This document shows positions 61,963 through 64,000 of a DNA stretch of 64,000 nt, in pieces. The DNA comes from Enchytraeus crypticus (lineage: Eukaryota > Annelida > Clitellata > Enchytraeida > Enchytraeidae). A program made the position numbers and the translations under genes. Under the pieces are notes generated by a model, which saw nothing but the letters and a program-made list of their open reading frames with translations, was not told the origin of the DNA and made no database searches. Location of the stretch: positions 255,001 to 319,000 of the forward strand of contig CAJHZI010000265.1 of the NCBI GenBank assembly GCA_905160935.1. The letters are read 5' to 3'. Position 1 is the first letter of the stretch; each line of letters starts with the position of its first letter.

Positions 61963-62287
61963 AACGGCTCTCGGCGAGTCAAATTTCAGATTTAATCACA
62001 GTCGCACTTGCTTCAGCTTCGCACAATTCCAACAGTTTAATTCTTACTGAAACAGAAACACCTACAAATGAACAATACATGGAAACATTATTACTGTTGT
62101 TGTTTTCTGTCTTCTAAAGCTGACACTGTATAATGACTTGATTTAACAATAAAGCAATATATTTATTGATCTACAAAAGTATGATCCACAAAAACTATCT
62201 ATAAAACAAATTGATTTGATTAAATAACAAATTGATTTATCGGATATACAAGGTAACACGTTTTCAATATCAGATATTCACGCTGCG

Positions 62288-62610
62288 TCTCAATTCTTTC
62301 TCTAGTTTTCTGCCATGTGGCAGGCACGAGGTCACGAGGTACACATTCTTATTTAGACCTATATGCTGCTTTCACGTTTCATAAAGAGCACTCCATCGAT
62401 TAACGAATTAATCCCTTTACAAAGTACTCTGTTTTATCAACACCTTAATGTTTCATATAGCTGGATATAGGGCGATTAGCATATAGGGCGATTGCGGTGG
62501 TTTTCCGTTACCTTCCTCAGTTCATGCTCAGTCGCCTCTTACCTCAGGCGCAGTGTACGGTTGGTCTATTCTTCCGTATCCCGAACAGTGGACACAACAC
62601 GAGGAGAATC
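62288..62610 (+). repeat. Dispersed repeat (family S6)
   Basis: TCTGCCATGTGGCAGGCACG, ATGCTGCTTTCACG, AGAGCACTCCATCGATTAAC, GTTACCTTCCTCAGTTCATG and GGACACAACACGAGG. Confidence 0.6.
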
Positions 62611-63185
62611 ACAATGAAGAATAAGTTTGGTATAGCATATCATCACGTATATATTTTAAACATATCAACTAGTGAATATAACGCATGATATATCCAGTGC
62701 ATAGAGGTCAGTGTCACTAATCATATTGAATCAGTGTCTTTAGGTAATCAACTGAATTAGGAACACCACTACATCCCTAGTTAGACATAATTTCTAAATA
62801 CAAAGCAAAATACTTTCTGAACGATTCTGAGATAGCGGAGATCTTCACTTTATCCAATTCTCTTTCCTCATTACGCCAATAAAACGAATCTCGTGGCAAC
62901 TCTGTTTTACTTTAAAGAGTATATTGTAGAGTTGGGTAAAATGTAGACCTTTAATCAGCGAATGCTTCAGCCTTGTTCATCAGTCTATGAGCAATTGTTA
63001 AAGCATGTGACTGGCAACGCATTCGTTCTTAACGTACTTTGGGAAACACGAGATTCGCACGCGATCTGAACAATAACTGTCTTATAGTTTACGACTTCAA
63101 ACAATAAAGAGAGACCAATAAGAACTAATTCTACGCTACATTACCGTACCAGTGCGTCTGGAGCTCTAGACGTAACACACTCTAT

Positions 63186-63330
63186 TACGAGAGATAGATA
63201 GATAGAGAGAGAGAGAGATAGATAGAGAGAGGAAGAGATAGATAGAGAGAGAGAGAGAGAGTGAGAGAGAGAGAGAGAGTGAGAGAGAGAGAGAGAGAGA
63301 GACAAAGAGAAAGAAAGAGAGAGAGTTGGT
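63186..63330 (+). repeat. GATA/GAGA microsatellite
   Basis: GATAGATAGAGAGAGAGA-type purine-rich repeat with AAGA interruptions. Confidence 0.95.
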
Positions 63331-63600
63331 ATATGTATAGTAACGATTGTGATAATATAAGATGAGGCAAGGGGGGACAACCCCTCAAACATCTCCCATA
63401 TCAACAATTCTCTTATGCATTTACGTTTGTCAACGTTGTCAGCCCGTTCCAATGAAATAATCAATTGCATTAGACAAACTAGTTTCGAAGAAAAAAATTG
63501 TCCACACTCTCTTAATCTCCAGATCAAAGCCTTATCCAATTAGCTAACTTTTGATTGAAGCCTTGCTGAACCAGCGTTAGATTGAAAGTAAACTCGCTAA

Positions 63601-63834
63601 ATTATAGTGAAATGATCTAATGATATAGTGATATTGATATCTATCACTTCTAACACCACATGTTTAAGACGTTAGGCAATTTAGACCATTCTCCGTATAA
63701 CCAGTCCAGTGAATGGCCGAGATTTTACTCTCAGATCAGCGCGGATGGGTTTAGAACACCCACGAGTGTTCAAATCACCTCAGGGTCTGTCATTCAAAAG
63801 CTCATGACGTTACCCCTACGTTATTGAAACATTC
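63601..63834 (-). repeat. tRNA-derived SINE (family S1)
   Basis: ATTATAGTGAAATGATC, CATGTTTAAGACGTTAGGC, CCAGTCCAGTGAATGGCCGAG and GGTCTGTCATTCAAAAGCTC in inverted order relative to 53475-53686. Confidence 0.72.
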
Positions 63835-64000
63835 AAAAAACAGAATTCTCACAGATTGATTCAGCCGCTTGTTTCCGTATATGCTCAACTGTATACATAA
63901 GTTCTATGTAGAACATTTGCTTTTCAGTTAGAGCTTGGTGTCGTCATGAACGACGGTTTCTTCGTTGTCACGATACGATAACTAGTGAACCTGATAACTT

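Larger units (their letters stand above)
61963..64000. other. Upstream sequence of the KCC gene
   Basis: It should hold the 5' UTR and promoter of the minus-strand KCC gene, but I see no clear TATA box or CpG-rich block. Recognisable content is repetitive: S6 at 62288-62610, a GATA/GAGA tract at 63186-63330 and an S1 SINE at 63601-63834. Confidence 0.5.

Overview
This window is nuclear DNA of an AT-rich invertebrate animal; I cannot name the species. The evidence is two intron-rich animal genes with GT-AG introns, many tRNA-derived and simple-repeat-tailed SINE-like copies, minisatellites and a Ty3/Gypsy-type LTR retrotransposon. No bacterial features are present.

Layout. 1-1771: AT-rich repeats and no gene. 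1776-12385: one nearly intact LTR retrotransposon on the minus strand, flanked by a 4-bp ATAA target duplication, with 1199-bp LTRs that differ at about five positions by eye. Its gag-protease ORF starts inside the 5' LTR and runs through the tRNA-Leu-type primer binding site. A single in-frame TGA separates it from the RT-RNaseH-integrase ORF. A third, same-sense ORF with a C2H2 zinc finger sits where an envelope gene would be. 12386-16521: repeats only. 16524-31465: a plus-strand gene (seven coding exons seen, about 1861 codons) for a large Ser/Lys/Glu-rich protein. Its last 75 residues match the C-terminal module of the SCAF1/SCAF11/PHRF1 group of RNA polymerase II CTD-associated SR-related factors. 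31466-35606: the convergent intergenic gap, with poly(A) signals for both genes and SINE copies. 35607-61962: a minus-strand K-Cl cotransporter gene (SLC12A4-7/KCC type), rebuilt here as 24 coding exons whose phases all agree (3444 nt, 1147 residues). 61963-64000: upstream sequence of that gene, repeats only.

The two cellular genes are tail-to-tail and have no obvious functional link: one is a nuclear transcription/splicing factor, the other a plasma-membrane ion transporter regulated in other animals by WNK-SPAK phosphorylation. Much of the window is intronic and is being reshaped by tandem duplication. Three separate tandem duplications copy a splice junction (terminal exon of the SCAF-like gene, exons 4 and 10 of the KCC gene). 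A compound tetramer/9-mer satellite of about 1.65 kb starts six bases inside KCC intron 1. Other introns carry 18-, 21-, 26-, 29-, 31-, 50-, 120- and 128-bp tandem arrays, a foldback element and a hAT-like MITE.

The most unusual item is the retrotransposon: a Gag that appears to start in the LTR, a primer binding site inside coding sequence, an in-frame TGA next to the protease, and a zinc-finger third ORF just after a strong splice acceptor-like sequence.
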